The notes: a model not told the origin generated them from the sequence alone. A stretch of 49,079 nt of DNA from Gammaproteobacteria bacterium (GCA_029245395.1 JAQWPL010000011.1:1-49079), one strand, 5' to 3'. Positions 1-9,352 are shown, numbered from the stretch's first letter. Program-made: numbers and translations.

Positions 1-1893
1 AGGTGCCGTTCCCAACAGGTTCTCCAGCACCCACACACCACGTTTGACTGGTGATGTGCGGAAATTTTCGGCCCAGGTCAGAGCAAGGAAACTGCCCTGC
101 CCTAATATGCCACGGCGGTAATCCAACTCCGGGCCCAACTCCACCCGGCGAAAGTGCGAGCCGTAAATATTGGGGATTTCGTAATGATTGGCGAGCCGCT
201 CATTGACAAAGGTATAGTCTGCATCCAGCAGGGTCAGTATGCTGCGGTCTTCCCGAAGAATACTTTCAAACAACAGCTCCGTTTCCTGTTTGAAACCAGA
301 TCGCAACTCGGCATCCCAGTCGGGGAAAAAGATACCATCGGGTGAAGTGGTTGGCAGATTTCGCAAGTAGAGCCATTGCTGGCCAAAATTTTCTACCAGG
401 GCGCTGGCTCTTGGATCATCCAGCATGCGTCTGACCTGCGTCTCAAGTACATCAGGTTCGCTCAATCTGCCTTCTGAAGCAAGATCGATCAAGGTCTCAT
501 CAGGAATATTGCTCCAGAGAAAAAATGACAGCCTGGCTGCCAGTTCAAGATCAGTTATCTGGTAACTGTCTCCTTCCTGGATTTCCTCAGGCTCATGTTC
601 CCGCCGGACCAGAAACTCTGGGTCAGCCAGTAAACGTCTCAGCCCCAGTTCGACACCTTCTTCAAAGCTAGCACCTGCTCTGCCTTCCTCGTAAAAGGCC
701 ATCATAGGAATGATATCTTCAGGGCCCACCGGGCGACGAAAGGCTTTCTTCGCCAGAGTAGACATTATTCTCTCTGCACAATCGAGTTCTTCATCGGCAT
801 TTGCCGGAGAGCATATAAAGACTTTCTGCTGGCTTAGGGAATTTTCAGAGGGTACTGCATTAAATGGGCCAGAAATTTTTAACATACCTATGGCAGGATG
901 GTAGCTAACTTGTGGCAAGTCATTGTTTTCGATGGATTTGCGATCATATTGCTGAATAAAGCCGATGTCCGGTCGGAAATTGGTAGCCACGAATGTAGCG
1001 CCTACCTGCCGTGTGCCCGCTTTTACTTCAACAGTGACATCAAGAGAACCATCATGGCCTCCTCCCATCCCAGAGAACACACCGACACCCGTATAATCAA
1101 ATTCATGAACTCGCTCACCGTCTATACTGAGCTCCAGTTTTTCGTTTGGAATAAAACTGCCCACTCCGAAATTCTGCATGGAAAAACTGTACTCTCCATC
1201 GGCAAGGAAATTATGCTCCACTGCCATACCGCCGCGGGTGTTAAATGGCATACCGGGCAATTGCATGTTTTGTGAATTATCTGCATCTACTATGTAGGTA
1301 ATCTCTGTTGGTGTGCTCCATAACCCCACCGCCATCTTTGCAATCTTGGCGGCTGCCTTTGTATAGGCCTCAAGCAGTGTTGGAGAAAGAGTCAGGGAAC
1401 CGGCCTGATTATCAAACCCGCGAGCAGAAGAATCTGCTGGCAGGTAGAGATTAGGATCTATGGAAACTCCCAACAACTCCTCAATAACATTGGCATATTC
1501 GCTCTTGTTCATCCGGTGCAAGGTTTTTGTACCCGGATTCAAAGGTGCATTTTCGTCTATCTGATTTTCAAGCCATTCGGTCAATTGGAGGTAGGCCCGA
1601 TCATTGGGACGATCCTGTCCAGGTGGCGGCATCATGCCGGCGCGCATTTTGCGGATACCTTTTTCCCAATCCTGGGTGTGCTGGGCAATGTCATCCCCAA
1701 GGATGGTTTCCAGATCAAAGCTACCGGCATAATCCTCAAAATTGTGGCAACCTACGCAAAATTCTTCAATCTGTTCAAGCTGCCGACGATCTGCCCGGCT
1801 TTGAGAATGAGCACTGGCAGAAAATAGCACCAGGATCGTGGCAGAGACCAGATACAAATTTGTCCTGGCTAAGAATGACCTGGGTTTTATCAT
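1..1893 (-). CDS. DUF1592/DUF1588-family secreted cytochrome c-like protein (3' end outside window)
   Basis: Reading on the minus strand from ATG at 1893 (AGAGGA Shine-Dalgarno just upstream) the frame is open for 631 codons to the window edge, so the C terminus is missing. There is an N-terminal signal peptide (about residues 1-30) and a class I haem motif CVGCH at residues 46-50. These are followed by stretches typical of the planctomycete/proteobacterial DUF1587 (LHRMNKSEYANVIEELLGV), DUF1595 (KKAFRRPVGPED), DUF1592 (ELAARLSFFLWSNIPDETL) and DUF1588 (YRRGILGQGSFLALTW) domains in the usual order. The final DUF1585 domain would lie to the left. Family members are periplasmic or exported and often pair with a DUF1552 protein. 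The biochemical role is unknown; a redox function is inferred from the haem site only. Confidence 0.9.
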   Translation of the reverse strand, partial: MIKPRSFLARTNLYLVSATILVLFSASAHSQSRADRRQLEQIEEFCVGCHNFEDYAGSFDLETILGDDIAQHTQDWEKGIRKMRAGMMPPPGQDRPNDRAYLQLTEWLENQIDENAPLNPGTKTLHRMNKSEYANVIEELLGVSIDPNLYLPADSSARGFDNQAGSLTLSPTLLEAYTKAAAKIAKMAVGLWSTPTEITYIVDADNSQNMQLPGMPFNTRGGMAVEHNFLADGEYSFSMQNFGVGSFIPNEKLELSIDGERVHEFDYTGVGVFSGMGGGHDGSLDVTVEVKAGTRQVGATFVATNFRPDIGFIQQYDRKSIENNDLPQVSYHPAIGMLKISGPFNAVPSENSLSQQKVFICSPANADEELDCAERIMSTLAKKAFRRPVGPEDIIPMMAFYEEGRAGASFEEGVELGLRRLLADPEFLVRREHEPEEIQEGDSYQITDLELAARLSFFLWSNIPDETLIDLASEGRLSEPDVLETQVRRMLDDPRASALVENFGQQWLYLRNLPTTSPDGIFFPDWDAELRSGFKQETELLFESILREDRSILTLLDADYTFVNERLANHYEIPNIYGSHFRRVELGPELDYRRGILGQGSFLALTWAENFRTSPVKRGVWVLENLLGTAP

Positions 1894-1949
1894 TGCTATC
1901 CTCTTATCCCTAATAATCAATGTGTTAGCTGATGTACAGGGGCTGAAAT

Positions 1950-2037
1950 TTAGTGGTTTCTTAGTGGTTTCTTAGTGGTTTCTTAGTGGTTTCTTAGTGG
2001 TTTCTTAGTGGTTTCTTAGTGGTTTCTTAGTGGTTTC
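1950..2037. repeat. Eight perfect tandem copies of an 11-bp unit
   Basis: The unit TTAGTGGTTTC is repeated eight times without a mismatch between the start of the DUF1592 gene and the TetR gene. A ninth, degenerate TTAGTGG follows at 2042-2048. The 11-bp period is close to one helical turn, so each copy presents the same face of DNA. It is 57 bp upstream of the cytochrome gene start. Confidence 0.97.
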
Positions 2038-2419
2038 TGATTTAGTGGATTTTATGGAAATACCCACAAAAAAAATTCAGCTAAACGGTTGTTCAGTAAT
2101 CTACACATTAAAAGGAATAGGGTCAATCCCCGGGCATTCAATTGCGTGGGTTTTCTTTTATTTGAGTGTTGAATATTATAAATTCTTGCCTCTGACAACA
2201 AGTTCTGACAAACCGGTCTTTGGAGCAAATCAATGTTAATAACTTATCATCAGTCAACCAATCCACATTAACACTAGTAATAACTTAGTTAGACACGGGG
2301 ATAATTTGCTATCATGCATTAATCAATTAAAACTAAATACTTAATGTCAGAGCCAAAATTCAAGTCACTATATTTAGTAGGTAGTAGGCAATTTTTCAAA
2401 TAGTGTGGAAATTAGTTTT

Positions 2420-3049
2420 ATGGATATCGAGCCGCTCAGCAAAATCGGTCAGAGTAACGAACAAAACACCAAGCGACTGATCCTGGAAAAAGCGGTCACT
2501 TTATTTTCGCAGAAAGGGTTCAAAGGCGTGTCTATGCGGGAGCTGTCCACGGCTGCCGGTGTCACACCAGCTGCTCTTTATTATTATTTTCCCAACAAGA
2601 AAGTCCTTCATGAAGCCACCGTAGTCTATGCCTATGGAGACCGGGAAAAACCTGCAGTGGAAAATTTGCAGGAACCCGAGCTGGAACCCATTGAAATTCT
2701 GGAGGGTTTTGTCTTTCGGCTCTGTGAAAGGTTTGGCAATGACCCTGATTTTCGACGCCTGGTCCAATGGACTTTACTTGACGCTGAAACCGATGAGGTT
2801 ATCAACAATATTATAATAAAAGTGGTTTACGACACTCATTTCGATTCATTGAAGTTTTTTTTAAAAAAGTTCAATTCTCAATTTGATCCCTACCGACTTA
2901 CTATCTTCATATTCGGGATGGTGATGCAAAACTATTTTACACTTTCAGTTCGCAGCCCACGTGATGATTTCAAGGCACCTAAAGAAACGCCTAAGGAAAT
3001 TACCAAGGAAGTCATGACGTTGCTCACTACTGCAATAATTAAAAGTTAA
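2420..3049 (+). CDS. TetR/AcrR-family transcriptional regulator
   Basis: A 209-residue one-domain repressor-type protein. The N-terminal helix-turn-helix is clear: ILEKAVTLFSQKGFKGVSM, then LSTAAGVTPAALYYYFPNK, which is the TetR recognition-helix signature (YYYFPNK). The remaining helical C-terminal half would bind an inducer and dimerise; its ligand cannot be read. I chose ATG 2420 because GGAA lies about nine bases upstream. A GTG five codons upstream (2405) is an alternative with no visible ribosome site. It is followed on the same strand, after 376 bp, by a TonB-dependent receptor whose promoter region has paired 13-bp repeats, so local control of the receptor is a reasonable inference. 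Confidence 0.93.
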   Translation: MDIEPLSKIGQSNEQNTKRLILEKAVTLFSQKGFKGVSMRELSTAAGVTPAALYYYFPNKKVLHEATVVYAYGDREKPAVENLQEPELEPIEILEGFVFRLCERFGNDPDFRRLVQWTLLDAETDEVINNIIIKVVYDTHFDSLKFFLKKFNSQFDPYRLTIFIFGMVMQNYFTLSVRSPRDDFKAPKETPKEITKEVMTLLTTAIIKS

Positions 3050-3288
3050 ATTCCCACCCAGAATTGAGTACAGGAAACTATATTCCCTGGTGCTCTATAA
3101 AAACCGGTTACCAGAAAACTCCAACATCTCCGCCTCAACACTTGAATTACCCTCTGTTTACTCTCTGTCTTTATTATTCTAAGCAGCTATAATTTTTGCA
3201 TCTAAGTATTATAGAGAAGGTCTCGTAATTTATGAGTCAACTAGAAAAAATTCTTGACCATGTGATTTCACTGGAGTAGCTTGTTTAC

Positions 3289-3323
3289 CAAACGTTTAGT
3301 AGAAATTTCTCAAACTTTTAGTA
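3289..3323. promoter_or_regulatory. Two 13-bp direct repeats upstream of the TonB receptor
   Basis: CAAACGTTTAGTA at 3289-3301 and CAAACTTTTAGTA at 3311-3323 differ at one base and start 22 bp apart (two helical turns). The first holds the palindrome AAACGTTT. They sit 103-137 bp before the receptor start. They could be paired regulator sites, possibly for the adjacent TetR protein. The rest of 3050-3425 is AT-rich and shows no gene. Confidence 0.4.
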
Positions 3324-3425
3324 AGTTATTGAATAATAAAAATAATTTTAAGAAAATAGTGAAGGAAATGCAGTAAGTTCATCCAACAATTCCAAGTAAT
3401 ATTATTTATACAGGGGAAAAGTCGC

Positions 3426-6400
3426 ATGATGAAAAAAAACCACCATAAAACCTTAAGTGTTGCCATAGCATCAGTGGTATCCGCTTTAACTTTGCTGCCT
3501 GGGGCAGCTTTTGCGCAAGATGATGTGGACATAGAAGAAATACAAATAACAGGTTCTCGTATCCGTTCCACTGACGGCATGGCAACACCAACACCTGTTA
3601 CCAGTGTAACAGTAGATGAATTAGCTAATTTTGAACCAGGCGGTACGATCGCCGAGCAGCTTGATGCCTTACCTCAGTTCTTTGCTACGGCCACAGCGCA
3701 ACGTGGGTCAGGTGCCCTGTTCAGTAATGCTGGTGGCAGCTTCCTGAATATGCGTAGCCTGGGACGAAACAGAACACTCGTATTACTTGATGGCCAGCGT
3801 ATGGTCCCTGCTGAAAAGCAAGGCTCGGTCAATGTTGATACATTCCCAACAGCTCTTATCAGAACTGTTGATGTTGTGACTGGTGGTGCATCAGCCGCCT
3901 ACGGTGCTGACGCACTCAGTGGTGTCACCAACTTTGTACTCGACCGAGAATTTGAAGGTCTGAAAATCCAAACAGGAACAGGTATTACTGAATTTGGTGA
4001 CGGACAACGCTTTAATTTCAGCGTCGCTGGCGGTTTCCAGATAGGTGACCGACTCAATGTCATCGCCTCATTTGATGCAAAAGAAATCGACCAAATCGTC
4101 CGCCTGGCAAGTGAACTTGATAATGACTGGTTTCAGCGCTGGGGCCATGTGACTTGCCCGCAGTATCAAATTGACAAAACCGGTCCACGACGTTGTACCA
4201 TGCCCAACGTAACAACAACTAATTCTCATCCCTATGGCCAGATTGAGAAAACCGGTACCAGCCTGGACGGCATGGTCTTTACCGCTGATGGTAAAAACAT
4301 TCGCCCGTTCAATGATGGTGACCTGGTTCACCGTGGTAGAGGGTCTACCAGTTCTGTATCTGGCGGTGAAGGCACTACCATGTATGACGCCTTTGGTGGA
4401 CCCGTTTCTGGTCAGGAAGTGGTCGGCCGTTCCTGGTTTTTGGCGGCAGATTATGAGCTGAATGATTCGGTGACTCTACGCGCCCAGGCTGTCATTGGTC
4501 GATCTGAGTCCAATGACGTGCAGGAACGTGGACATTCAGGGTTCGGCTGGTCCGGCGGCTGGGGACTCACTATCTATCGTGAGAACCCGTTTCTACCGCA
4601 ATCTGTGACCGATGTCATGGATGCGAATGGTCTTACTAAAATCGGCGTGGACAAACGTGGTGTTTTTGCCGGTGACAGTGAAATCGGCGCGCTGGAGAAT
4701 GTTGAAAATACCCTGACTCAGGAATCCTATACGTTTGGTTTCATGGCCGCCCTGCCTAATGGTTGGGATTTAAGTGCCATGTACACTGTAGGTTCAGCAG
4801 GCAAATTATCAGAAAGCCATAATGATGTTCGAGTTGACCGGGCCTTCCTGGGACTGGACGCTGTGATTGATCCTGCCACTGGTGGCATAGTATGTAATGT
4901 TCAGTTGTTTGCACCAACAGTTGCTGAATTGCAGGCGGCAGGTGCCGCATCAGGGCGTAAAAACTCCCGAACTGATCCACTGGGTCAGCCGGATGCGCCG
5001 AATCCTGATGGCGACCCTTTGGAATCCCCAATTGGTCTTGATGGCTCAGTACAAGACTGTGTGCCCTATACGTTGTTTGGTAGAGGCAATGTTGATCCTG
5101 ATGCGGTTGCCTATGCACAAAGCCTGAAAAAGGGTGTAGGCCAAGTTGACCAGGATTTCTTCGAATTGCTTTTACAAGGCGAACTCCATGAAGGCTGGGG
5201 TTATGGCCCTGTCTCAATGGCGGCAGGTTTAACCTGGCGTGAACAATCCTTTACGGATAATGCACAACCTGCACTGGTAGATGCCTGGGGACCGCCCTTA
5301 AACGCTCCCGAACTTGGCATACGCGGCATACCTGGCGGCTATACCAACGGCAGCCCGAATTTGCATCAGTTTTCCACGGTACCCAATATCAGCGGTAAAT
5401 ATGATGTGACAGAATATTTCGCTGAACTGCAGGCACCACTCTGGGAATCAGATTCCGGTGAGCAAAGAGTGGGGGCTTCAGCGGCCTTTCGCAGCTCTGA
5501 TTACAATATCAGTGGCCGCATTGAAAGCTGGAAATTAGGTGCTGAAGTACAGGTAATGGAAGATTTGCGTTTCCGTTTTACCAAATCAAGGGATGTGCGT
5601 GAGCCAACCTTCTCGGAACGCTTTGACCAACAAGGTGGCGGCGGAAACGTTGATGACTTCCTGGTCGATGGACCTATCACCATTACAACCGTAAGAGGTG
5701 GTAATCCTGCACTTGCACCGGAAATCGCAGATACATTGGTAGCCGGACTTGTCTACGAGCCTTCCTTCTTGGAAGGTCTAAGATTTTCGGCCGACTGGTA
5801 CGAAATTGATATAGCGGACTCCATTGTGCAAATCGGTTTACAGGAAATCGTTGACCGTTGTGAAGCGGGTGACCCGGAACAGTGCGCCAATATCCAACGC
5901 GATCCGGTCTCAACCCAGATTTCCCGTATCATCCAGAAGCAGTTCAACCTGGCCGCGGACTTTATTGAAGGGTATGACTTCGAGGTTCAGTACGCCATGG
6001 AGCCGAATCTCTTTGACAGTCAGTTTGAATCATTCAGAATCCGAGTACTTGGCGGTAAGCTGATGGACAAAACCTCAACCAGTTCCAGTGGTAGGGTGAC
6101 TGATCAAATGGGCGCTTATTCTTTGCCGGACCTCACTGCAAACATAACCGCTAACTACAATATTGGCCCTTATGGTCTTCAGTTGCAGGGCCGTCATATT
6201 ACCGGCGGTAAGTTGAACCGCCGCTGGGTTGAAGGTGTTGATGTTGATGATAACTTGGTTTCCTCCTCAACCTGGTGGAACGGGCAGTTATCTTATAATG
6301 GAGAGATGAATAATGGTGGTACATGGCGGGTCAATCTGTCAGTACAGAACCTGTTTGACCAATCTCCTCCCATCATCGCAGGCGGCACTACTGGTGCTCA

Positions 6401-6467
6401 GAGAATGAATAACCAGTATGATATCTACGGACGTCGTTATGCAATTGGTTTGAATGCTACTTTTTAA
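3426..6467 (+). CDS. TonB-dependent outer-membrane receptor
   Basis: A 1013-residue outer-membrane receptor with a signal peptide cleaved near AFA/QDD (residue 30) and a possible TonB box in the IEEIQITGSR stretch (36-45). The plug domain shows SLGRNRTLVLLDGQRM and VVTGGASAAYGADALSGVTN, both typical of plugs. The C-terminal barrel ends in aromatic YAIGLNATF with a terminal Phe. The length, long extracellular loops and plug type resemble the large receptors of marine gammaproteobacteria and sphingomonads. The substrate is not readable. A GGGGAAAAG ribosome site precedes the ATG, and a strong terminator follows, so it is probably monocistronic. The TetR gene upstream is the likeliest local regulator (inference). 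Confidence 0.96.
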   Translation: MMKKNHHKTLSVAIASVVSALTLLPGAAFAQDDVDIEEIQITGSRIRSTDGMATPTPVTSVTVDELANFEPGGTIAEQLDALPQFFATATAQRGSGALFSNAGGSFLNMRSLGRNRTLVLLDGQRMVPAEKQGSVNVDTFPTALIRTVDVVTGGASAAYGADALSGVTNFVLDREFEGLKIQTGTGITEFGDGQRFNFSVAGGFQIGDRLNVIASFDAKEIDQIVRLASELDNDWFQRWGHVTCPQYQIDKTGPRRCTMPNVTTTNSHPYGQIEKTGTSLDGMVFTADGKNIRPFNDGDLVHRGRGSTSSVSGGEGTTMYDAFGGPVSGQEVVGRSWFLAADYELNDSVTLRAQAVIGRSESNDVQERGHSGFGWSGGWGLTIYRENPFLPQSVTDVMDANGLTKIGVDKRGVFAGDSEIGALENVENTLTQESYTFGFMAALPNGWDLSAMYTVGSAGKLSESHNDVRVDRAFLGLDAVIDPATGGIVCNVQLFAPTVAELQAAGAASGRKNSRTDPLGQPDAPNPDGDPLESPIGLDGSVQDCVPYTLFGRGNVDPDAVAYAQSLKKGVGQVDQDFFELLLQGELHEGWGYGPVSMAAGLTWREQSFTDNAQPALVDAWGPPLNAPELGIRGIPGGYTNGSPNLHQFSTVPNISGKYDVTEYFAELQAPLWESDSGEQRVGASAAFRSSDYNISGRIESWKLGAEVQVMEDLRFRFTKSRDVREPTFSERFDQQGGGGNVDDFLVDGPITITTVRGGNPALAPEIADTLVAGLVYEPSFLEGLRFSADWYEIDIADSIVQIGLQEIVDRCEAGDPEQCANIQRDPVSTQISRIIQKQFNLAADFIEGYDFEVQYAMEPNLFDSQFESFRIRVLGGKLMDKTSTSSSGRVTDQMGAYSLPDLTANITANYNIGPYGLQLQGRHITGGKLNRRWVEGVDVDDNLVSSSTWWNGQLSYNGEMNNGGTWRVNLSVQNLFDQSPPIIAGGTTGAQRMNNQYDIYGRRYAIGLNATF

Positions 6468-6499
6468 TAGTTAGTTAGTATTCAACAAGAAGTATAAAA

Positions 6500-6527
6500 A
6501 TGGGGCAGCAATGCCCCATTTTTTTTT
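6500..6527 (+). terminator. Rho-independent terminator of the TonB receptor gene
   Basis: The perfect stem ATGGGGCA / TGCCCCAT closes a GCAA tetraloop (6508-6511) and is followed by nine T residues. It lies 33 bp after the receptor stop codon. Confidence 0.95.
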
Positions 6528-6644
6528 GCTCTGATATCTTGGTTATTTCTTACAAAAAGTGAGGAATAGACATTATTCTCATAAATAGTAAACTATCAAA
6601 AACCAGTCCTTTTCTCAGAGCAAGCATGCAATTTACCACCTGAC

Positions 6645-8135
6645 ATGACAGTTCTCAGACCATTACTTCCCGACTTTTACAGGTCATCTGGTTTCCTGAG
6701 CCTCCTTCTTACCCTTCTTCTGCTACCCAACCTGACCCTGGCGCAACCTGATGTTGATGCTGACAAGATAGTTTTTGAACCCAGCCTGATTCCTGATTCC
6801 GAGGAAGAGGCAAGGAGTCTGTATTCATTTAACAGTTCCGGGGGGCTGCCTGAAATCCAGGAAAGCTCAAATCTGGCTGTATCGGCTGCTGACAGGCTCA
6901 GAATTGGAGAAGTAATAAATGCCTACGTCGATGCAGTGGGTGATATGGAGTTAGAGGAAGGGCCTTTTTCCAATGATCTCTTCGAAGACTTGTTCTCAGC
7001 CGGGCTACTGGCTCAGCAAATTGAAGACCATCCGCGGGCGCTGGATTTTTTTACCAGAGCTATGCGCATTAGCCGAATTAACGATGGCCTGAATAACCTG
7101 GATCAAATTCAGATTATGCAAGCGATGGAAGTCAGCTATGAAGCAGGCAACCAGGACAGCAAAGTCGATGAAATCCAGCAAGGGATTCTCGAGGTGTATG
7201 AGAACAATTACGGAGCCGGGAGCGCAGAGCTCACTCCCTATCTATTGGAATATGGGGTCTGGAATATCAATGCCTTCCTCGAACGCTCAAGCATTCTGGT
7301 CAATATAAATCGCATGGATGCGGGCCAGTTTATTACCGATCCCCAGAACTATATACCGCAAAACAATAGTCTACGGGACACACCCCTGTATTATCTCTAC
7401 CAGTCACAGCAGATTTTTATTAACGCGCTTCAAATTTTGCTCCAAAAGAAAGATTATCTAAACCCCACATTACCTGCACTGGAAAGCCAGCTGGCAAAAA
7501 CCTACTTCCTCAGTATCCATCGTGAAAATATTCTCTATCAGCCTGACTTTTTTCTGACCCGAAAAAAGAGTAAAACAGGTTCGCGTCTCAACACCAATGC
7601 AATAGAACTGTTGGAATCCCAGGAATACAGGCTTGGGCAAGAGTCCTATGAAAGAGCACTGAGCTATATTTCAAATAATGAGAGCAGAACAGCCTCACAA
7701 CTGGCGACAATCATGCTTGAAGCCGCTGACTGGCAACTTTTGTTCGAGCGCAAGGTGAAAGCTGCCCGGGAGTACGAAGAGGTTTACGAATTTTTTTTAC
7801 AATACTCTGAATTTGCGCAAGAAGCCGAGTCTCTGCTTTATCCTGAAATGCCTGTTGTTTTGCCGGTGTTTCTACCCCAACCTAACAGCAGAGAAAAACT
7901 GAAATTAAGCCCTGAGCAATCCCTGCGGTATTTTGGCTATTTTGATATATCTTTCCAGATTAATCGCTACGGAAAGGCAAAAAGAATTAACGTGCTTGGC
8001 GAAGGGGGCGAAGTCACCCGCAATATGGAAATTCGTATGCAGCAATATTTGCAGAATGTGCTCTTCAGACCACGTTTCAAGGAAGGAAAGCTCGACACTG
8101 AGAATATACAGTTGCGGTATTACCTGGGAATATGA
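6645..8135 (+). CDS. Secreted helical-repeat protein with TonB C-terminal-like domain
   Basis: A 496-residue exported protein. The N terminus has a hydrophobic stretch ending in LTLA/QPD (about residue 33), consistent with a signal peptide. The middle (about 100-390) is helical and TPR-like (LAQQIEDHPRALDFFTRAM; LLFERKVKAAREYEEVYEF). The last 80 residues have the beta-rich layout of a TonB C-terminal domain, with YFDISFQINRYGKAKRINV and the signature LFRPRFKEGK. TonB-C-like domains contact outer-membrane receptors, and this gene directly follows a TonB-dependent receptor gene. It lacks the N-terminal anchor and Pro-rich linker of true TonB, so it is not an energy transducer by itself. No clear ribosome site precedes the ATG. 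Function unknown. Confidence 0.85.
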   Translation: MTVLRPLLPDFYRSSGFLSLLLTLLLLPNLTLAQPDVDADKIVFEPSLIPDSEEEARSLYSFNSSGGLPEIQESSNLAVSAADRLRIGEVINAYVDAVGDMELEEGPFSNDLFEDLFSAGLLAQQIEDHPRALDFFTRAMRISRINDGLNNLDQIQIMQAMEVSYEAGNQDSKVDEIQQGILEVYENNYGAGSAELTPYLLEYGVWNINAFLERSSILVNINRMDAGQFITDPQNYIPQNNSLRDTPLYYLYQSQQIFINALQILLQKKDYLNPTLPALESQLAKTYFLSIHRENILYQPDFFLTRKKSKTGSRLNTNAIELLESQEYRLGQESYERALSYISNNESRTASQLATIMLEAADWQLLFERKVKAAREYEEVYEFFLQYSEFAQEAESLLYPEMPVVLPVFLPQPNSREKLKLSPEQSLRYFGYFDISFQINRYGKAKRINVLGEGGEVTRNMEIRMQQYLQNVLFRPRFKEGKLDTENIQLRYYLGI

Positions 8136-8211
8136 GCCCTGTTTCAGGTACAGAAATTTCCAGATTCCTACAAGATACCTAGCAGAAACTTCATCAGTTA
8201 CCTACCAAATA

Positions 8212-8973
8212 CTAAGGCCCGACGAGGGTTTGTAGTTCGTTCAAGCGAGCTTGGATGGCATTCAACGTCTGATTGAGTTGAAGGCGATATACATTGATTG
8301 ACTCAATGTCCTGCTCCGTGGAATTCACCCGGCTGGCCAGGCCATTTTGCAAAGTAGCCACAGTGGTTATCACCCCGTTGAGATCAGTCTGAATACTCGA
8401 CAATTGCGAATCCAGATCATCCATGCCGGCAATATTGTTGCTGACTGTTTCGAGTCGTGTCTGCAGGTTGCTCAACTGGGCCGTGGTTTCATTGAGCGTT
8501 TTGCTGTGACCAGAAAGGGCACCTTCCATCGAAATAATCGTGCCCTTGGCTTGTTCCACAAATCTGTCAATTTCGGCCAGCGCAGCTGTATGATTACGAT
8601 AATTGGCCCACAACAGGTCTATTTGTGAGAAGTTGTCATCCACCCTTTCCAGCAGCCCCATTGAAGATTGCTCAGCGGACTCATCGACAAGGCTCAAACG
8701 TCCTTGTAATTGTAGTATGCGGCCCTCGGCATTTGTCAGCGATTCCTGCATCTGCAGGCCCCGATCATAAAAGTAATACCCGGCACCTCCCGTAGCGAAA
8801 AAGCCGAGAGTCAGAATAACCAGTAGAAAGCGCACACCACCGCTGGCTTTAACTTCCACCACATCATCCAGCACAGGCACTGAAGTGCCCCGCTTCATCT
8901 TACGATGGGAAGCCAACTCGTCACGCTCTGGAACGATACTGAGGTCGTCGTCAATGTTGTTGTGATCAGACAT
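8212..8973 (-). CDS. Membrane-anchored coiled-coil protein, unknown function
   Basis: A 253-residue bitopic protein. It has an acidic cytoplasmic N terminus (1-45), one transmembrane helix at about 47-68 (VRFLLVILTLGFFATGGAGY) and a long periplasmic coiled coil (about 72-250) rich in heptads such as LQGRLSLVDE, LSNLQTRLETVSNNI and LNAIQARLNELQTL. I see no catalytic motif or known domain. Architecture suggests a scaffold or envelope protein. A TATAAT box ends only six bases before the ATG and there is no ribosome site, so the transcript may be leaderless. The gene is convergent with the TonB-C-like gene. Confidence 0.8.
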   Translation of the reverse strand: MSDHNNIDDDLSIVPERDELASHRKMKRGTSVPVLDDVVEVKASGGVRFLLVILTLGFFATGGAGYYFYDRGLQMQESLTNAEGRILQLQGRLSLVDESAEQSSMGLLERVDDNFSQIDLLWANYRNHTAALAEIDRFVEQAKGTIISMEGALSGHSKTLNETTAQLSNLQTRLETVSNNIAGMDDLDSQLSSIQTDLNGVITTVATLQNGLASRVNSTEQDIESINVYRLQLNQTLNAIQARLNELQTLVGP

Positions 8974-8979
8974 GGGCGT

Positions 8980-8985
8980 ATTATA
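8980..8985 (-). promoter_or_regulatory. -10 box (TATAAT) abutting the coiled-coil gene
   Basis: On the minus strand a perfect TATAAT is followed by six bases and then the ATG at 8973. Transcription would start at or next to the A of the start codon. The -35 region is only a T-rich stretch, so support is partial. Confidence 0.45.
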
Positions 8986-9116
8986 GGGTCATTTAGGGCA
9001 ATAAAAAAATCCAATTCACAAAATAAGAAAATTAATTTTCAGTAAAATTAGTCTGATACATACAAAACCTACAGTATTTTCGACGCTGTAAGAAGCTAAA
9101 TAGTTCAATTCAGATT

Positions 9117-9170
9117 ATTCGCGGCTAAAACCGCCGCTGTTAATAACATGCATGGCGACTGCAAGTCGCC
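9117..9170. repeat. REP-like palindromes in the groEL-downstream intergenic region
   Basis: Two hairpins occur close together: GCGGC / GCCGC around TAAAACC (9121-9137), preceded by ATTC so that the minus strand ends GCCGCGAAT like Pseudomonas REP units, and GGCGACT-GCA-AGTCGCC (9154-9170). The adjoining 9189-9314 is GC-rich with small inverted repeats (GCGC/GCGC, TGTAT/ATACA) and partially matching GTGGC...GCCAC ends. I find no gene in 8974-9369. Resemblance to REP elements is by eye. Confidence 0.45.
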
Positions 9171-9329
9171 CAAAAAAGCTCAAATTTTGGTGGCGTAACG
9201 AGCGAAGGCTAATCGAGGCGCTTATGCGCGCAGGGAAGGCGTGTATAGTTGAATACATAACTGACTAAGCACATAAGCAACGACGAGTAGCCGAGCGCAG
9301 TAGCCACAGCGAACACCAAGAAAAAAAAA

Positions 9330-9352
9330 CCCCGCTGGTGCGGGGTTTTTTT
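9330..9352 (-). terminator. groEL terminator
   Basis: CCCCGC-TGGT-GCGGGG flanked by nine A on the left and seven T on the right. On the minus strand it sits 18 bp after the groEL stop and ends in nine T; it can also act on the plus strand. Confidence 0.95.

Noticed and set aside
1950-2037. CRISPR array
   Set aside because: The 11-bp units are contiguous with no spacers and no cas genes are present.
2030-2239. 69-codon plus-strand frame starting inside the 11-bp repeats
   Set aside because: Starts in the repeat, no ribosome site, no recognisable protein features.
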